Origin: Populus alba
Taxonomy: Eukaryota; Streptophyta; Magnoliopsida; Malpighiales; Salicaceae
DNA: 64,000 bases
Reading direction: 5' to 3'
NCBI RefSeq assembly: GCF_005239225.2
Contig: NC_133296.1
Span: 8,494,001-8,558,000 of the forward strand
In this document: positions 22,309 to 35,800 of the stretch, piece after piece
How the letters are laid out: the number at the start of each line of letters is the position of its first letter
Position numbering within the stretch: the first letter of the stretch is position 1
Made by a program: the position numbers and the translations under genes
The notes under the pieces: model-generated
What the model was told of the DNA's origin: nothing
The model's input: the letters and a program-made list of their open reading frames with translations, nothing else
The model's database searches: none

Positions 22309-24264
22309 TTAACAAACTGATTCTGAATCTACAATGTCCTGTTCATCAACGGCCATACTTGTGTCTTCCCTGGTAATGCTTGCCGATGAGCATTCCGTAC
22401 TGTCCACCATCTCTCCATGCAAGATGATCGCCTTTCTCTTCCTCCTCCTTTGCTGCCATCTTCTCAGGACCTCTGAAATTCCCTTTTCATCCCTTCCTTC
22501 AGCTCGCGCCTCTTTTGATTCTCCAGTATACTCTGTCTCATCACTATCGGGGCAGTGACTGGGATCTACTACTGTAATTGGGAAAAGAAGTGGTCTGCAG
22601 CAACTTAGAATGATTATGAGCATCGTGATGTAAATATATATGGATGCCCAGACATAAAATGTCCATTTCCAATTGCGCACCACTTCTTTTGTCCATGGCA
22701 GCTTAGAAATCAGGAGGATCTCAGCTTCATATAACTGTGGGAGGCATACTGTTCCAGCCCTCGGTATTAAAGTCACTCTGATCACTTTGCTTCGTGGATG
22801 CCTTTCCTTGAGCTGTAACATTTTAATGGATATCCTCTGAGTTTCTTCAGAAATTCCTAATAGCAAGGGTGCACCCAGGAGAAATGTTCGTAGAAACCGA
22901 AGTGGCAGGCTTCTGAACCGCAACATGCATGGCTGGCTAGATTTTGCCATCACGTTTCCATCAGCTGATAAAACTTCTGCAGTCAACTGAAGGAGGGCAA
23001 CGAATGAGAAATTGAGCAAGACGTTATATATAGGTGAGAAAGAGCTGCAAGTTCATGCATCGAGTTACTGAGAGGAGACACATATATATCATGTTAAAAA
23101 ACAAAACAAAACAAAACAAAATCAAGAATGCCTTGGATCAAAGCATAATGAAATTGTATTTGCGGCTACATATTGGTGGAATTTAGCAAATGAAATTTCT
23201 GGAACGACAGACTGTATTGAAATTGTAACCTCAGAATAATTAGAAATTTCACACCTTGACTCAGCAATGAATTGGAAGAGTATATATTCAACTCTAACCT
23301 TCATATTTAGTCTTGGATTGTGGATTTACAACTGGTTATTTCTTATGTAGCTTGGACTCACGCTTTTGTTAAGTCTAAACAACCATTTATATATATAAAA
23401 AAGAATTCTTGTATCTCATGATTTTTCAGCTATGGCCAATTTCTTGGCAACTTCCCAGCAAGCAACCTATTGCCTCCTTAATAATAAAAAAGAAGAAGTA
23501 ATCCATTTCTCAGGCCAAGATAAAAGAAAACCCAAGCAAGACCTCGTATATTCCATCAATTTATTACAATCAATAAGCCAGGATATCCATTAAAAGTCGT
23601 GACATTAAATCTATCATACTCACTCCTATTATTGTAACCTCCCTTTAATGTTAAGATGTTCTAGCTAGATTTTGTTACCTTTATTTAATTAGGCAAGTGT
23701 TTTATTAGAATGGCATACCTGAAACATCCCAATTTGCATATTGTGATCGGATTCAGGCATCAGGAGAGCCAAAGAAACATGGAATGTGTGCCCAAGTGGA
23801 ACTCCCATGAGCCCTTTCTTGATGCTCCCATCGTCGACAAACCCACCAAAAGTAAACACCGCCTTAGGGTTCGCATCGGTGTAATCAAAGAATAAACTCT
23901 CTTGCATAAACACCGGCTCCTCTATCCACAGTTGAACTAATCCAACGCCCAACATTGCAGCCAGTAACATCACCACTATCATAACCATGCACACGTATAC
24001 AGCACCAACAATCCCAAAACCTATCTTTCTCAACAGCGTGGTGGTACCGTGGATGACTTTAGAGGGAGCCTTGAGAAACACTGATTCCACGGCGTCTACA
24101 GCCTCCTCGGCACGGTGGTAGGAGTCTGACGCTATGGAGAAAATTGCTATGAAAGGTGATAAGAGAGCCATGATACAGTTGTAGATTGTATCTGAATAGA
24201 ACTCGATTATTTGTGTGAACCAATCGGCTTTGGGTATTAGGTTGCAGTTTTCTTCTTTTTTCAT
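22309..24264 (-). CDS. Seipin, plant type, 2 exons
   Basis: Exon 1 is 24264-23719 (182 codons) and exon 2 is 22986-22309 (225 codons plus stop), giving 407 residues. The intron of 732 bp has a gt donor and ag acceptor in phase 0. The family core is clear: transmembrane segment 1 at about residues 82-113 ('GIVGAVYVCMVMIVVMLLAA'), an ER-lumenal beta-sandwich with 'GVPLGHTFHVSLALLMPESD' at 154-173 and 'SSQPCMLRFRSLPLRF' at 198-213, transmembrane segment 2 at about 291-320, and a basic/acidic cytosolic tail with 'RRWQQRRRKRK'. Seipins form ring oligomers in the ER membrane that organise lipid-droplet budding. The N-terminal extension before segment 1 is typical of plant members. The start is the first Met of the open frame. 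The SEI1-type subclass is likely but not proven. Confidence 0.94.
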
Positions 24265-24640
24265 AGCTAATAGCTCTCGTACAGTGGTGGTGAAGGAGGA
24301 GGAGGAGGAATATCAATCAGAGAGTATCGCAGGCTTTTGAGCCACCCCTGCTCTGCATGCAAAGAAACTGAAACGTGGAGGCAAGGAAGGGCAAAACATC
24401 GACGTGTGTTGGTATGAGTCATACATGACTTCTTTCCCTTTTTGTTTCCGTGAAAAGACCATAATTCTCTTTAGAAAATTACTGATCATCTTATCCACAC
24501 TTCTGGTGGATCATATCAGAAGTTAATTTTGAAACGAAAATTCAATGCGTCAGTTAAATAAAATAATTCAATAATTATAAATAGATAAACATATATAATG
24601 TCTTGTCACGTATAATTATTAAATGTTTTTTTTAATGTTA
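24265..24640. other. Seipin upstream region
   Basis: This is the 5' flank of the minus-strand seipin gene. No clear TATA box is seen within 200 bases of the start codon. It has small overlapping open frames only. Confidence 0.35.
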
Positions 24641-25400
24641 ATATAATTTATAATTATAAGGGAGCTCATGTTGTTGACTCTTCAGTTGCCGTTGCTGGCG
24701 TCGCTGGCCTTCCAGTGCGAGGCAGAAGCCGCACGCTGGAGGCTGCATAGTGCAAAGGGTTCTTGTTCCTCACGCTGCTGGTGGCGGGCAGAGAGCCAAC
24801 TGCTGACAATAGAGAATTAAAGATGAAGAGAAGCATAATTACGATTCTACCTCAGGGTCGGTTTTTTTAGAGTATTATTACTATTATACCCCTGCCACTT
24901 ATAATTCAATAATTCATTACAAAAAAGATTTAGGGGTGTAATTTATGTATTTACCTATGCCTTTTATTTCTTATTATATTTTGGCTTTTGGGATAGAATT
25001 ACAATCTTGCCCCTCCTTATATAAAACATTGATTTTATATTTTAAATTTGAAACACAAATTATATTAATTGTAGAATTAATTTTCCTAATAGGATTAGGA
25101 TTGAATTAAAAATGTTTAGTTCAATTTTTTTTGTGTTTTGTAATATCCCTAATTGGGTTGGGATTTAATTAAAATGTTTAGTTAAATAATGTTTAGAAAA
25201 AATAATTTTTCTAAAATAAAGAGAGTTTTTAAGCCAGAAAAGTTTTATTTAATAGATCCTAAAATAGTTTAGAATGTTAATAAGAACTTTAATATGATTA
25301 ATTTTCTTATTAAAATTTCAAAAAAAAATTAAGAAAAAAATGTATCAAATAAATTTTATTATGTTTGGAAAATTATCAACTATTTTAATAATTATATATT
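24641..25400. other. GC-rich island and AT-rich flank, probably transposon-derived
   Basis: A sharp G+C-rich island at about 24665-24800 ('ggcgtcgctggccttccagt', 'cacgctgctggtggcgggca') sits in very AT-rich DNA and has no long open frame. Then come 'ttatacccctgccactt' and 'acaatcttgcccctcc', phrases common in plant repeats. No gene is supported. The abrupt borders suggest an insertion of unknown class. Confidence 0.35.
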
Positions 25401-28400
25401 TCAAAAAGTTGTTTGATGCAACTAAGAATTGAGAGGTAAGAGATCTCTAAGGATGATGTTCCTTGATGAACATGTATTGAGGATGAATGACTATTTTAAA
25501 AAAATTAGACCAATTAAGATTTTTCATAGACCATTAGTCAAGTGTTGAATTGGTCTTGCAATCTAAGCATAAAAGCCTATTTGGGCCATCAAGAATGACA
25601 AGCAAAATTATAATAATTGTGGCAAGTAAAGCCATTATATGAGGAACTACAAAGATTATCTTACAATTATGAAGGCTAAAAAGCTTATTGAAGCTTCTAC
25701 TTCATGTGAGTTTTTGATTGAATAAATGTAAAGTGGACCTACGAGTTGGTAATGAATCAAGAGTTGTTGTTTTAACTTTACCAAGTGAGTTGATATTATA
25801 ACTTGATAATTATTATTTTGTTCTAGTACTTTCTAGAAACTTCATATCCATTTTTTAATGGATTTAAAATTGTTATTAAGAGCAAATGGTGTCCCTTCTA
25901 TAATAATGATTTTTATAGATCTGGTACTTATACAAATCCTGACCTTGAAATGTTTAAGTTCAATATAAAGTTCAAGAAGAACAAATCAGATAATTAATAT
26001 CCATATTATTTATGGCATTATAAACTATGTCATATTAATAAAATAAGGATCACCAAGTTACATAAAAAAGGATATTTAATTCTCTTGATTATGAATCGCA
26101 TGAAACTTGTAAATCTGTTTTATTATATAAGATAACCAAAACACCATTTATTAAAAGAGTGAATGATCTAATGAATTATTAGGTCTAATATGTACATATG
26201 TATATGGATCAATAACAATTCACGCCATAAATGAATATACATGTTTTATCATTGATGACCATATTTGATATAGTCATGTGTATTTGATGAAAGTTTGAAT
26301 TATATGAAAGGTTCAAAGAATTCAAAAATGAAGTTGAAATACAAATTGAAAAGAGTATTAAGATACTTCGATCGGATCGAGGTGGTGAATACTTCAACCA
26401 GGATTTTCAAGATTATCTAAAATAGAATTCTCTCATATTGAACACCTTTTGAAAGGAGAAATTACACCCTATTGGATATGGTGTAGTCCATGATGAGCCA
26501 TACAACCCTTTCTCTTCTTTCTAGGGCCACACCCTATAAAATACTACTTACTTTTTGAAAAGGGTTCCATCACAATCTGTTAATAAGACTCTATATGAGA
26601 TATGGAATGGTAAGAGACTAATCTTATAATGCTTAAAAGATTTGATATGTGACGCTTACGTAAAGTGTATTATATCTGAAAAGCTATGAGCTGAGTCAAT
26701 AAATATAAGTTTGTGGAATATCCAAAAAAAACTATTAGATATTATTTATACCATCCCGTTAATTAAAAATACTTGTCTCAAAACATGCTACCTTTCTAGG
26801 AAAAAAAAATTGTTCTTTAAAGGAGCAATAAGAAGAAAATAGAACTTGAAGAAGTCTAAGAATCACAAACTAACATTCAAATTGAACCTAAACCTAAGGC
26901 TATAATATCGGATTTATAACCTAAAGCTTAATAAACATAAGAACTTTGTAGATATGGTAGGAAATGTCATGCACACCAATGAGATATGGAAATTCATGAA
27001 AGTTAAAAATGACAAATTTCTTATACTTCATGAATTTGCCAATTATATTGAACCATTTTTTGATATTGAATCTAAGAAATAGGTTAAGGCTATGAAATCT
27101 AAAATGGATTCCATGTACACTAACTAGGAATGGATTTTTGTTGATCTATCTTAAAGGATAAAATCCATTGGATATTAACTGGTCTTTAAGAGAAAGACTA
27201 GCATGAAAGGCAATGTACAAATGTACGAAGTTATATTAGTTTCCAAAGGTTAAAACTAAAGATAAATAAATTGACTTTAATGAAACCTTCTTGCCGGTAA
27301 CTATGTTAAAATCCATAAAGATTTTACTTACTATAGCTACATACAATAATTATGAGATTTGCAAAATGAATGTCAAAATTATATTCCTTAATAGGAATCT
27401 TTAAGAAGATGTGTATATGATACAACTTGAAAGTTTTGAATCTAAGAAATTTGTCAATAAAAAATGTAAGCTATCAAAACTCATTTATGGACTCAAGCAA
27501 GCTTTAAGGAGTTCATTTTGATAAGATAATTAAATAGTTTGATTTTATCAGAAACACAAATGAGGCTTACATTTATAAAAATGTTAGTTGAAATGGAGTT
27601 GTTTCCCTAATATTATATGTAAAAGACATATTATTAATAGGAAATGATGTTTCTTTACTCTAGTTAGAAAATATATGGTTGTCCAAGAATTTCTTAATGA
27701 AGAATATGAGAGAAACTAGTTGAAAACTTGGAAAAAAGATCTATAAGGATAGATCTAAAATATTGTTTGTATTGTCCAAATCCACGAACATAGACAAAAT
27801 GCTAAAAGTGTTTAGCATGGAAGGATATTTACCTATTTCATATATGATACATCTCTCATATTGAGCATAGTTATAAAACCCAACCTGAGAGTTGACCCGG
27901 TTAAGAGACCGGGTCCTAAGTTTTATGGGTCAACCCATATTAATGCAGGATATTTATGAGCAATCCCTTCAAATAAAACAAAATATCACATCTGCACATG
28001 TTATACTTTTACCTTTGTTGCTATCAATGTTCTCTTTCACTTATAACTGGCCATTCCAAAAAGTAACAGTAAAGAAAGGAAGAGAGACAAAGCAGAGAGA
28101 GATATGACGTGCTTGTTGCAAATAAGAAGAGAGAAATAGAGAAAGATCATCCATGAGAACTACCAATCACTTGATAGGGGTACTCAATACCCATCCCAGG
28201 AGGTGGTATATGGCTAAGCAGTAAAGCCAACAACACAGATTGTTTGAAATTCTTACAGTGGCCATTGATAGTAATTAGGATCTCAATCATGGTCATTTCT
28301 TTAGCCAGTTTCACTGGCACTTGTTACCGAAACACTTTCTTCATATAGGTTTTACCTATTTGTTATATTCTTCATCATCACCGCACTTTTAGGGTTCATC

Positions 28401-29545
28401 ATCTTTGCCTTTGTTGTCACCGATAAAGGGTTGGGCAGCCCAGTCTTGAATCATGCGTATTCTAGCTATTATCTACAGGACTGTTCAGGGTGGTTGAAGG
28501 ACCGAGTAGCTAGTGATAGCTACTGGCACAAGATTAGCTCTTGTACATGAGATTCTAAGGTTTGTGGTAAGATGGGGAGAAGTATTAATGGCGTTTCTAA
28601 GACTGTAGATATGTCTGGCCACAACTTCCCTCATCTTTCTCTCAGTCATCCCCTAGCCTTTTGGCCAAAACTAAAGAGCCCCTTCTTCTTCTTCTTCTTC
28701 CCAAGTCTACACAGAAACAACATTTGAAAAAGGAAAAAAAAAATCATCGGGTTTTATCTGGGTTCACCCAGGTCTCTCAGGTTATGGGTCGACCAGCCAG
28801 GTCGATCGGGTTTTGCCGGGTTGTTGCAACAACCAGTCTTTCAACAAACCCGAACCGGTCCAGCCACAGTGTCGACCAGATCCCGGGTTGACCCGCCGGG
28901 CCGGTCCGGGTTTTATAATTATGATATTGAGAGAGATAAGAAGAAAATGATTCTATATACTATGGATAAAAGATCCATAATATATGTGATGCTATGTATA
29001 AGACCAAATGTATCTTTTACTTTGAGCATAACGGGTAGATACCAATTTAATTCTGGTGAGAGTCACTGGAAGACAGTTAAAAGTATTCTTAAAAACTTAA
29101 GAAGAATTAATAATTTTTTTTTTTGGTCTATAGAGGGGATGAACTAGTAATTCATAGTTATTTGGATGCTAGTTTTCAATATGATATTAAAAATATAAAA
29201 TCTAATCGGTAATATTTTACTATAAATCATTTCTTTCTAAGTTGGAAGAGTTTCAAATAAATACCAAAATAGATTTTATAACTAAAGTTAAATACACTTC
29301 TATGTTTGAGGGAATAAAAAAGTATGTATGGATCAAGAAGTTCACCACTAAAATAGTTATGGTTCATAACATTGTTGATCCAGTAGCCTTGTAATGTGAT
29401 AATAATGGAGCCACTACATAAGCAAAGAAATCAAAGTCTCATCAATGATCTAAAAATATCCTCAGACAATTCCTATTGATTGGAGAATTATAAAAAGGAA
29501 AGAAGTAAAGATAGAGCAAGTATCTATTATCAACAATTTAGTTAA
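25400..29545 (+). mobile_element. Degenerate Ty1/copia retrotransposon, interrupted by a nested element
   Basis: Read on the plus strand with many stops and frameshifts, the copia order gag-INT-RT-RNaseH is preserved: a CCHC-like knuckle ('NNCGK', 'HYMRNY') at about 25605-25650, the GAG-pre-integrase 'LWHYKLCHIN' at about 26010-26040, the integrase catalytic-core 'LRSDRGGEYFNQDF' at about 26360-26405, RT motif 'LYVKDILLIGND' at about 27613-27650 with the catalytic Asp pair degraded to KD, and RNase H 'DELVIHSYLDASFQYDI' at about 29140-29190 on to 29545. A 1,048-bp element lies at 27871-28918. LTRs were not recognised, so the true ends are uncertain. It cannot encode functional proteins. Confidence 0.88.
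27871..28918. mobile_element. Nested MITE-like element with 11-bp terminal inverted repeats
   Basis: The left end 'ttataaaaccc' (27871-27881) is the exact reverse complement of the right end 'gggttttataa' (28908-28918). Inside, both ends carry GC-rich words: 'gttgacccggttaagagacc' on the left, and 'cccgggttgacccgcc' plus 'gggccggtccgggt' on the right. The copia RT reading stops just left of the element and resumes just right of it, so it inserted into the copia copy. Internal open frames (27892-28107, 28661-28891) are short and unrecognised, so the element is non-autonomous. A clear target-site duplication could not be assigned. Confidence 0.8.
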
Positions 29546-31054
29546 TTCCTTTCATGTCCCTCCTTTATACCTTTTATTTTCCCTAGTAAGTTTTTACTTG
29601 ATTGAGACCTATTAAAACGAGTTTAATAATGAGTCGACACATTTTTATAGTGTCATAGTTTGAAAACTTAGATTTCAATTGTTAGAACAACTTGCCTTCT
29701 AGTTTTAGGGACTAGTGTAAGCTTAGGACCAAGTTTTGATAAAATAAAAATAAGGTCGATAGTAAGTCCATGAATCTCCTCCGAGTAGGGACTAAGTTAG
29801 GATGAACATAGTATTCTTTTTAATTGTTTTATTTCTTTCTATAAAAAAATTAAATAACAATAAAAAAGGGGCAAAACTTTATAAAATATTTTAAAAAAAT
29901 CTTTGAGTTGCGAGACTCTTGATTCAAGGTTCAACGTTAACTCAATGAACACCCACCAACAATAAATAACTTGCAAATAAGTTCATAAAATAACTTGGAC
30001 AGTTAAATGCATGTATAAGGACAAATTTATGAGAAAACATATACTTTGGTAACCTTTTATAAAAAAAAAATATTGTAAATATGATTTTTATCTTCACTTA
30101 AGTATAATAAAATCTTGACTTTACTCAAATTTTTGGAACCGATGTATATTTTTTCTCAAATCTTAGAAACCAATATATATAAACAGTGACTCTATTTTTA
30201 TATTTCTTTTTAATTTTTGAAGTTCCAATGGGGAAGACAATAGCACTTTCTTCTAATGAAAGATCAAGAGAAAGGTAGCAAGGGATAATAAAAAATATAC
30301 AAATGAAATTGGACCCTCTCATGTTTTTAAAAGAACACGACCATTATACTCATTGTATCTCAATTATTGAAATTTAAATTGAACGCCCATGATTTAGTGC
30401 GTGATAAAAATAAAAAAAAAACTTAAATCCCTTTTATTTTATTTCTCTTACCTAATCCAGATTACTGAATTCAAAATTAATGATGAAATTTGAAACATCA
30501 AACATCACGTTTCTTTAAGAACATAAAAGGACCAAATATACAAACTGATAATTGTTTAAATTAGATATGGGGTGACACTTACATATTACTATTGATTTAT
30601 GCTATAATATTAGTAATATATTAAGGATATAATAGTAAAAAGCTGGGATTTTATTATAGCTGTTTATAGTCAAAAGTCATTAAAAATATTCCAAAAAGAT
30701 AATTTACAAATAGTATATTTAGAATAGATATGAGTTGGCGTAAAATCAAATGCAAATTTCTTTGTACCTGCCACATAAAGCAGCCGATTTGTATTTGACA
30801 ATATATATTTTTTCCTTAATGTTTAAATTTACTAAGTTTAAATTATTTCCATTTATGATCCAAGGGGTTGGTTTGCATGGTAAATCAAATACTCGTTCAA
30901 TGTGAGGTCTGAATTTCAATACAATACTAGTTTTTAAAGAGATGTAAATATCTGCATTTGATTAATCTTATTATAAAAATATGATAGTCCTGGATTTTTT
31001 TAAAAATTATCTTTATAAACATGAAGGCATTGTTCCTTTTTTCCATTATTTTCA
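29546..31054. other. AT-rich intergenic DNA
   Basis: There is no gene and no recognised element. The left part, to about 29830, may be the copia 3' region or LTR. Low-complexity A/T runs dominate the rest. Confidence 0.4.
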
Positions 31055-32060
31055 ATCGATAATAATTACTAATATTAAAAAAAATTTAATTTAATTATTC
31101 ATTCACGAGTGTATCGCAAATAAATGCTTGACGTTTATTATAATGTATTTTGATTATGAACAAAAGAAAAAAAAACCCAAGAAGTTAATGTTTGGATACA
31201 ATGGAAAAGAAGGAGAATGAGCACTTTAAATAATATTTGGTTACTATTTGAAGACAGAATAATAGAGATAATAAAAAAAATAAGTATATTTGGTTGAAAA
31301 AACATAAAAATAAGTATATATCTATAATAATTTTGGAGTATATTTTTGTATTTTCAAAACAGGAGGTATAGAGAGAACATGTTTTCAAAATCAATATTTA
31401 TTATTTTTCATTTCTAAAATATAATTGTAAAAAGCTTTTAATTCTAAAATTATTTAATTAAAACATGAAAAGATAAAAAGTTATTATTATAATTTTAAAA
31501 TTCAACTTGAGGATTGATCCGATACAAGATCTAGGTCTTAGGTTGATCCGAGTTAACTTGAATTGATTTAAATCAACATATTAATTGATAATAATTACTA
31601 ATGTTAAAAAAATCCAATTTAATTATTCATTCAGAGTGAATCGCAAATAAATGCCTAACCTTTATTTAATATATTTTTGATTATGAAAAAACAAAACCCA
31701 AAAGGGTAATGTTTGAATGTAATTTGGAGAATCATAGATAATATTTGATTACTATTTAAAAATAGAATAATAGAGATAATAAAAATACAAATATATTTAT
31801 TTGAAAAGACAAAATTAAAGACATAAAAATAAATAAATATTTAAAATAATTTTGAAGTAAAATTTTGTATTTTCAAAACAAGAGATATAGAGAAGACATG
31901 TCTTCAGAGTCAATATTTATTATTTTTCATTTCTAAAATATAATTGTAAAAAACTTCAAATTTCAAAATTATCCAATTAAGACATATAAAGATAAAAAGT
32001 TATTATTATAATTTTAAAACTTAACTTGAGAATTTATCCGATGTGAGGCCTAGATCTCAG
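31055..32060 (+). repeat. Direct duplication, two copies of about 500 bp
   Basis: Copy 1 runs from about 31055 to 31565 and copy 2 from about 31578 to 32060, offset about 525. Matching anchors in both are 'gataataattactaat', 'gcaaataaatgc', 'gaataatagagataataaaa', 'ttttgtattttcaaaaca', 'tcaatatttattatttttc' and 'aaaatataattgtaaaaa'. The copies differ at many positions, so the duplication is old. Both end in a 'gatccgatacaagatctagg'/'atccgatgtgaggcctagat' segment followed by 'ggttga', linking them to the dispersed gttgacc family. No coding sequence. Confidence 0.8.
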
Positions 32061-32061
32061 G

Positions 32062-32244
32062 TTGACCTGAGTTAATATATAAATAAAAATAATTATTATC
32101 AAAGTTTTAAGACTCTACTTGGAAGTTGACTCAAGGCAAGGCTTGAATCATGAGCTAGGAGGGTCAAACCAAGTTAATCCAATTTTTTTTTTTTTGAAAA
32201 CACAACCTCATTTTGACCAAAAAAACATTTCAAAATAAGGTCAA
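32062..32244. promoter_or_regulatory. Cluster of W-box cores upstream of the WRKY gene, in repeat DNA
   Basis: TTGACC/T cores occur at 32062-32067, 32126-32131 and 32213-32218 on the plus strand. GGTCAA, the same core on the minus strand, occurs at 32162-32167 and 32239-32244. They lie about 640-830 bases upstream of the WRKY start codon. WRKY factors bind TTGAC(C/T), and WRKY genes are often auto- or cross-regulated through such boxes. The cores here belong to a dispersed repeat family, so function is inference. Confidence 0.4.
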
Positions 32245-32887
32245 CGAGATTTTAACCCATGTTTTATCTTGGATTAATCAAGTTACAAGTCGACTTAAGT
32301 TTTTTATTAGATCAGGTCGAATTAATTATTTTTTTAAAAAACTCAAAATGATATAGGCTCTAAATAAGCCAGGTCTCGAGTTTCTTGTTAACCTGCTAGA
32401 CCAGTCTAATTTTTATAATTAGTGCTATCACAATATTATTAATTTCAATATTCTATATAAAATAAAATAAAAAATAATATCTCATTATTTTTTAAAATAT
32501 ATAAAATTTAACAATAATATTTATTATTTTGTTATTAAGTTTTTTCTATTATAACCAAACAAAAATAATTATTTTATTTTATATATTATTATTATTAAAT
32601 ATAATTCTATTTTTATCTCTTTTTCTATGTTTTCTCTATTTCAATGGAATATAACCAAACTCCATCTTAATAGTAATACATAGAGTGTCTGCCTCTTTTG
32701 TTCGAATATCTAAAAGACAAACATAAAAACATTATTAGTATCATTATTGTGTACAAGACGAGAGAGATTAAAAGCTTCAGCGCTAACAAACAAAGCCCAA
32801 GAAAACATTGGAAGGGTAATGAACGTGTAACTCTTGCGCTTCCTCCACTCTCCACTCTCCACTCTCCAATTCATCTTCATCATCATC
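32245..32887. other. Proximal upstream region and 5' UTR of the WRKY gene
   Basis: AT-rich DNA with runs such as 'ataaaataaaataaaaaa' gives way at about 32820 to a UTR-like 'cttcctccactctccactc' tract just before the start codon. No unambiguous TATA box was picked. Confidence 0.4.
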
Positions 32888-35800
32888 ATGGACAACAACC
32901 CAGCAGCGGAGTACAAAACCCTACTGTGGGTTCCCAATCTTGAAACCAAAGGCAGCAACGGTGGTGATAATAACAGAGGGATTAGTATTGCAGAGAGAAG
33001 AGCAGCGAAGTGCGGGTTCAAAATGAAAGCGGAGAGGATCAATACAGCACGCTTTCGAACCACCAGCCCCTTGACATCTCCGCTTCGCTCTCCCTTTATA
33101 ACCATTCCTTCTGGCATCAGCCCCACTGCCTTGCTTGATTCGCCCATTATGCTATCCAATTCTCATGTTCTGGTATTTGTTTTTTTTTTTTTTTTTTTTA
33201 CTTTTATTGAAAATTAATTGTGGTTTGATGCTTATCATACATTAATCACAGCCGTTTCCGACCACTGGAACTTTTCCATTATCCCCTCTCGAATATGAAA
33301 GTGAAAGTTTGTTGCGCTGTGGTGATGGGGAGAGGGGGAATAATGCAGGTGGTCTCCCCTTCAGGTTCAGATTCAAGCCTCTTGGGAATTCTCTTCCAAT
33401 CTCAGAAAATCAGGTACTTGTACTTTCATATTGTTGCTCCCACTGTTTGTTATAGTATCAATTTAATATCAGCAAATCACATGTATCCCTCCCTTGCTCC
33501 ATTCATTTGTATGTTTATAATTATCGACCTCTTTTGTTTTTGTTTTCTATGCAACCAGTCTTTACAACATGTGTCGAGACAGCTATAGTTCCATGTTTGT
33601 GGAGTTTGGTTGGGATGAGCCGTGTATTGGTATTTTCAATTTGCGGGTTATTCACATAATCAGATTCAGACTTGTCAGTTTTATATTTTCTTCTTGCACA
33701 GGGTAATGATTTTGACTTCGAAGCTACTCTCTTGATGGACCCATCAATGGATTTTCAGCTTCCAGTGGAATTTTCAAAGCAAGTTACTCCAGATAAATGC
33801 ACAAGTGATTCACATACTGATGTCAATGTCTTAGATAGCGTGATTGGAAATGCCAACATTAGTGACATGCAAATTTGCTCTTCTGACTTAGCTAGTAATC
33901 CCATTTATGTACAAAGAGAAACTATCCATGGAGAAAATGTTGTGTCATGTCGCCTTATGGAAGACAATATACGAACATTACCTGCAACAACAATTGGAAG
34001 GTCTTCAGAAGATGGATACAATTGGAGAAAGTATGGGCAGAAACAGGTTAAAGGTAGTGAATATCCAAGAAGCTATTATAAGTGTAACCATGCAAATTGT
34101 CTGGTAAAGAAAAAAATAGAGTGTGCCCATGAGGGACAAATAACAGAAATCATTTACAAAGGTACACATAATCACCCTAAACCTCAGCCAAGCTGTGGAG
34201 CACCACCTGGACCAGCTTCTTCATTAGATGAAATGCCAGAGATGGATGAAGGCGAATCAGTTCAGAAAAACACAAAGTCAGGGTTCAAGGATATTAAAGT
34301 TCAGTCTGATTGGAGGACTGATGGCCCGCAAAGGACGTCCTCAACCTCTGCTGTGACTGAGCTCTCATCAACCACTCAAATAAAATCTTTAGAGACATAT
34401 GAATCAACAAAAACTCCGGAACTTTCCTCGACACTTGCAAGTCATGATGATGATGGGGTTACCCAGGGAAGCTCGTTTGGTGCTGATGCTGATGATGAGT
34501 CTGAGTCAAAAAGAAGGTACTCTCTGTTTAGCATTCGTTGCTTCCAGTCCAGAAAACATGATGGATAGTTTACAGTTTTTTTCCCTTTTCAGGAAGATAG
34601 AGAGCTGCTTGGTTGAAACAAATATGGCATCCAGGGCTATCCGTGAGCCTAGAGTTGTTGTTCAAATTGAGAGTGAAGTGGACATACTAGATGATGGCTA
34701 CCGCTGGAGGAAGTATGGGCAAAAAGTTGTCAAGGGGAATCCAAACCCTAGGTATTGCATTTTACACCATTTATGTGTGTGATGACATTTGTTCTAAATT
34801 AACATGGTATCCTCATTATAGTGGCTAGCACTCCTGTATTCTATGGATGCTGATGAACCAAGGATGTGGGGTTGGTCTACCATTAGTCAATTGATTAGTG
34901 AGGAAAGTTAACTCTCTTCAATCTATCTGTATGCTTCTGCATAATTATTTATAGTTCTATAGAACCGTACACAGATTGGAAAATAACTAGCATGTCAAAT
35001 GGCTCAATGATTGAGGTTGGTATTGATAAGGGTAGAATTGCTGGAATGGGCGTGCATAACTGTTTAATTAATTGAAAAGGCATTATTGATTAAATTTTAT
35101 TTTGTTTTGAAAACACAATCCAAACCCTATTTAACATTAAGCTACTGTAATGTAAAAAAGAGGAAAGAAAAAAGAGAAATCGAGGACATGCCTGAATGGT
35201 GAAAAGCATGAACCCCTGCCCTTATATCAAGCTTTTGAAGGATTCATGTAAAAATATATGAAAGAATAAGTGGAAAAAAAAAAAAAAAGGAACACAAAGA
35301 AAGGAGAGCTTGGGAAGGTATCTGAATGGATCTTGAAAAATTTCAAGTTAGTATATATGATCTATATTTATGCGTAACAGAAACATAAGAGCAGGTATGC
35401 TTGTTGCAATCATATATTAAGAACAGATGCATGTAGATATGCTTGCAGTTTTCCTCTACACTAATATCTTGCAATCATGATTTGTTTTATTTCTTTTGCT
35501 GTGCACATCATTTTTTGACAGTTTGGATTATTAAGTCTATTTAGAAGTTTGAATACAATTAATTAAGAGATTATTAAAGAATAATTAATATATTAGTTGA
35601 GATTATCAAATCAACTAAGAATATAACATCTTACATGCAGTGCCGTAATCAAGATACAACCTCAAAGCAGAGTGCCACAAAAATTAAGAAAAATCCCAAA
35701 GCTCGTTGGAGCTGAGAATAATCCAACCTATTTTCACCCAAACCAACCCAACCCATCTGTGATCACTTCATAAGATTAAAATATTTGGCACATCTCACTT

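Noticed and set aside
22334..22558. 74-codon plus-strand open frame
   Set aside because: It is antisense to seipin exon 2.
33295..33588. 97-codon plus-strand frame
   Set aside because: It overlaps WRKY exon 2 in the wrong frame and runs into the intron.
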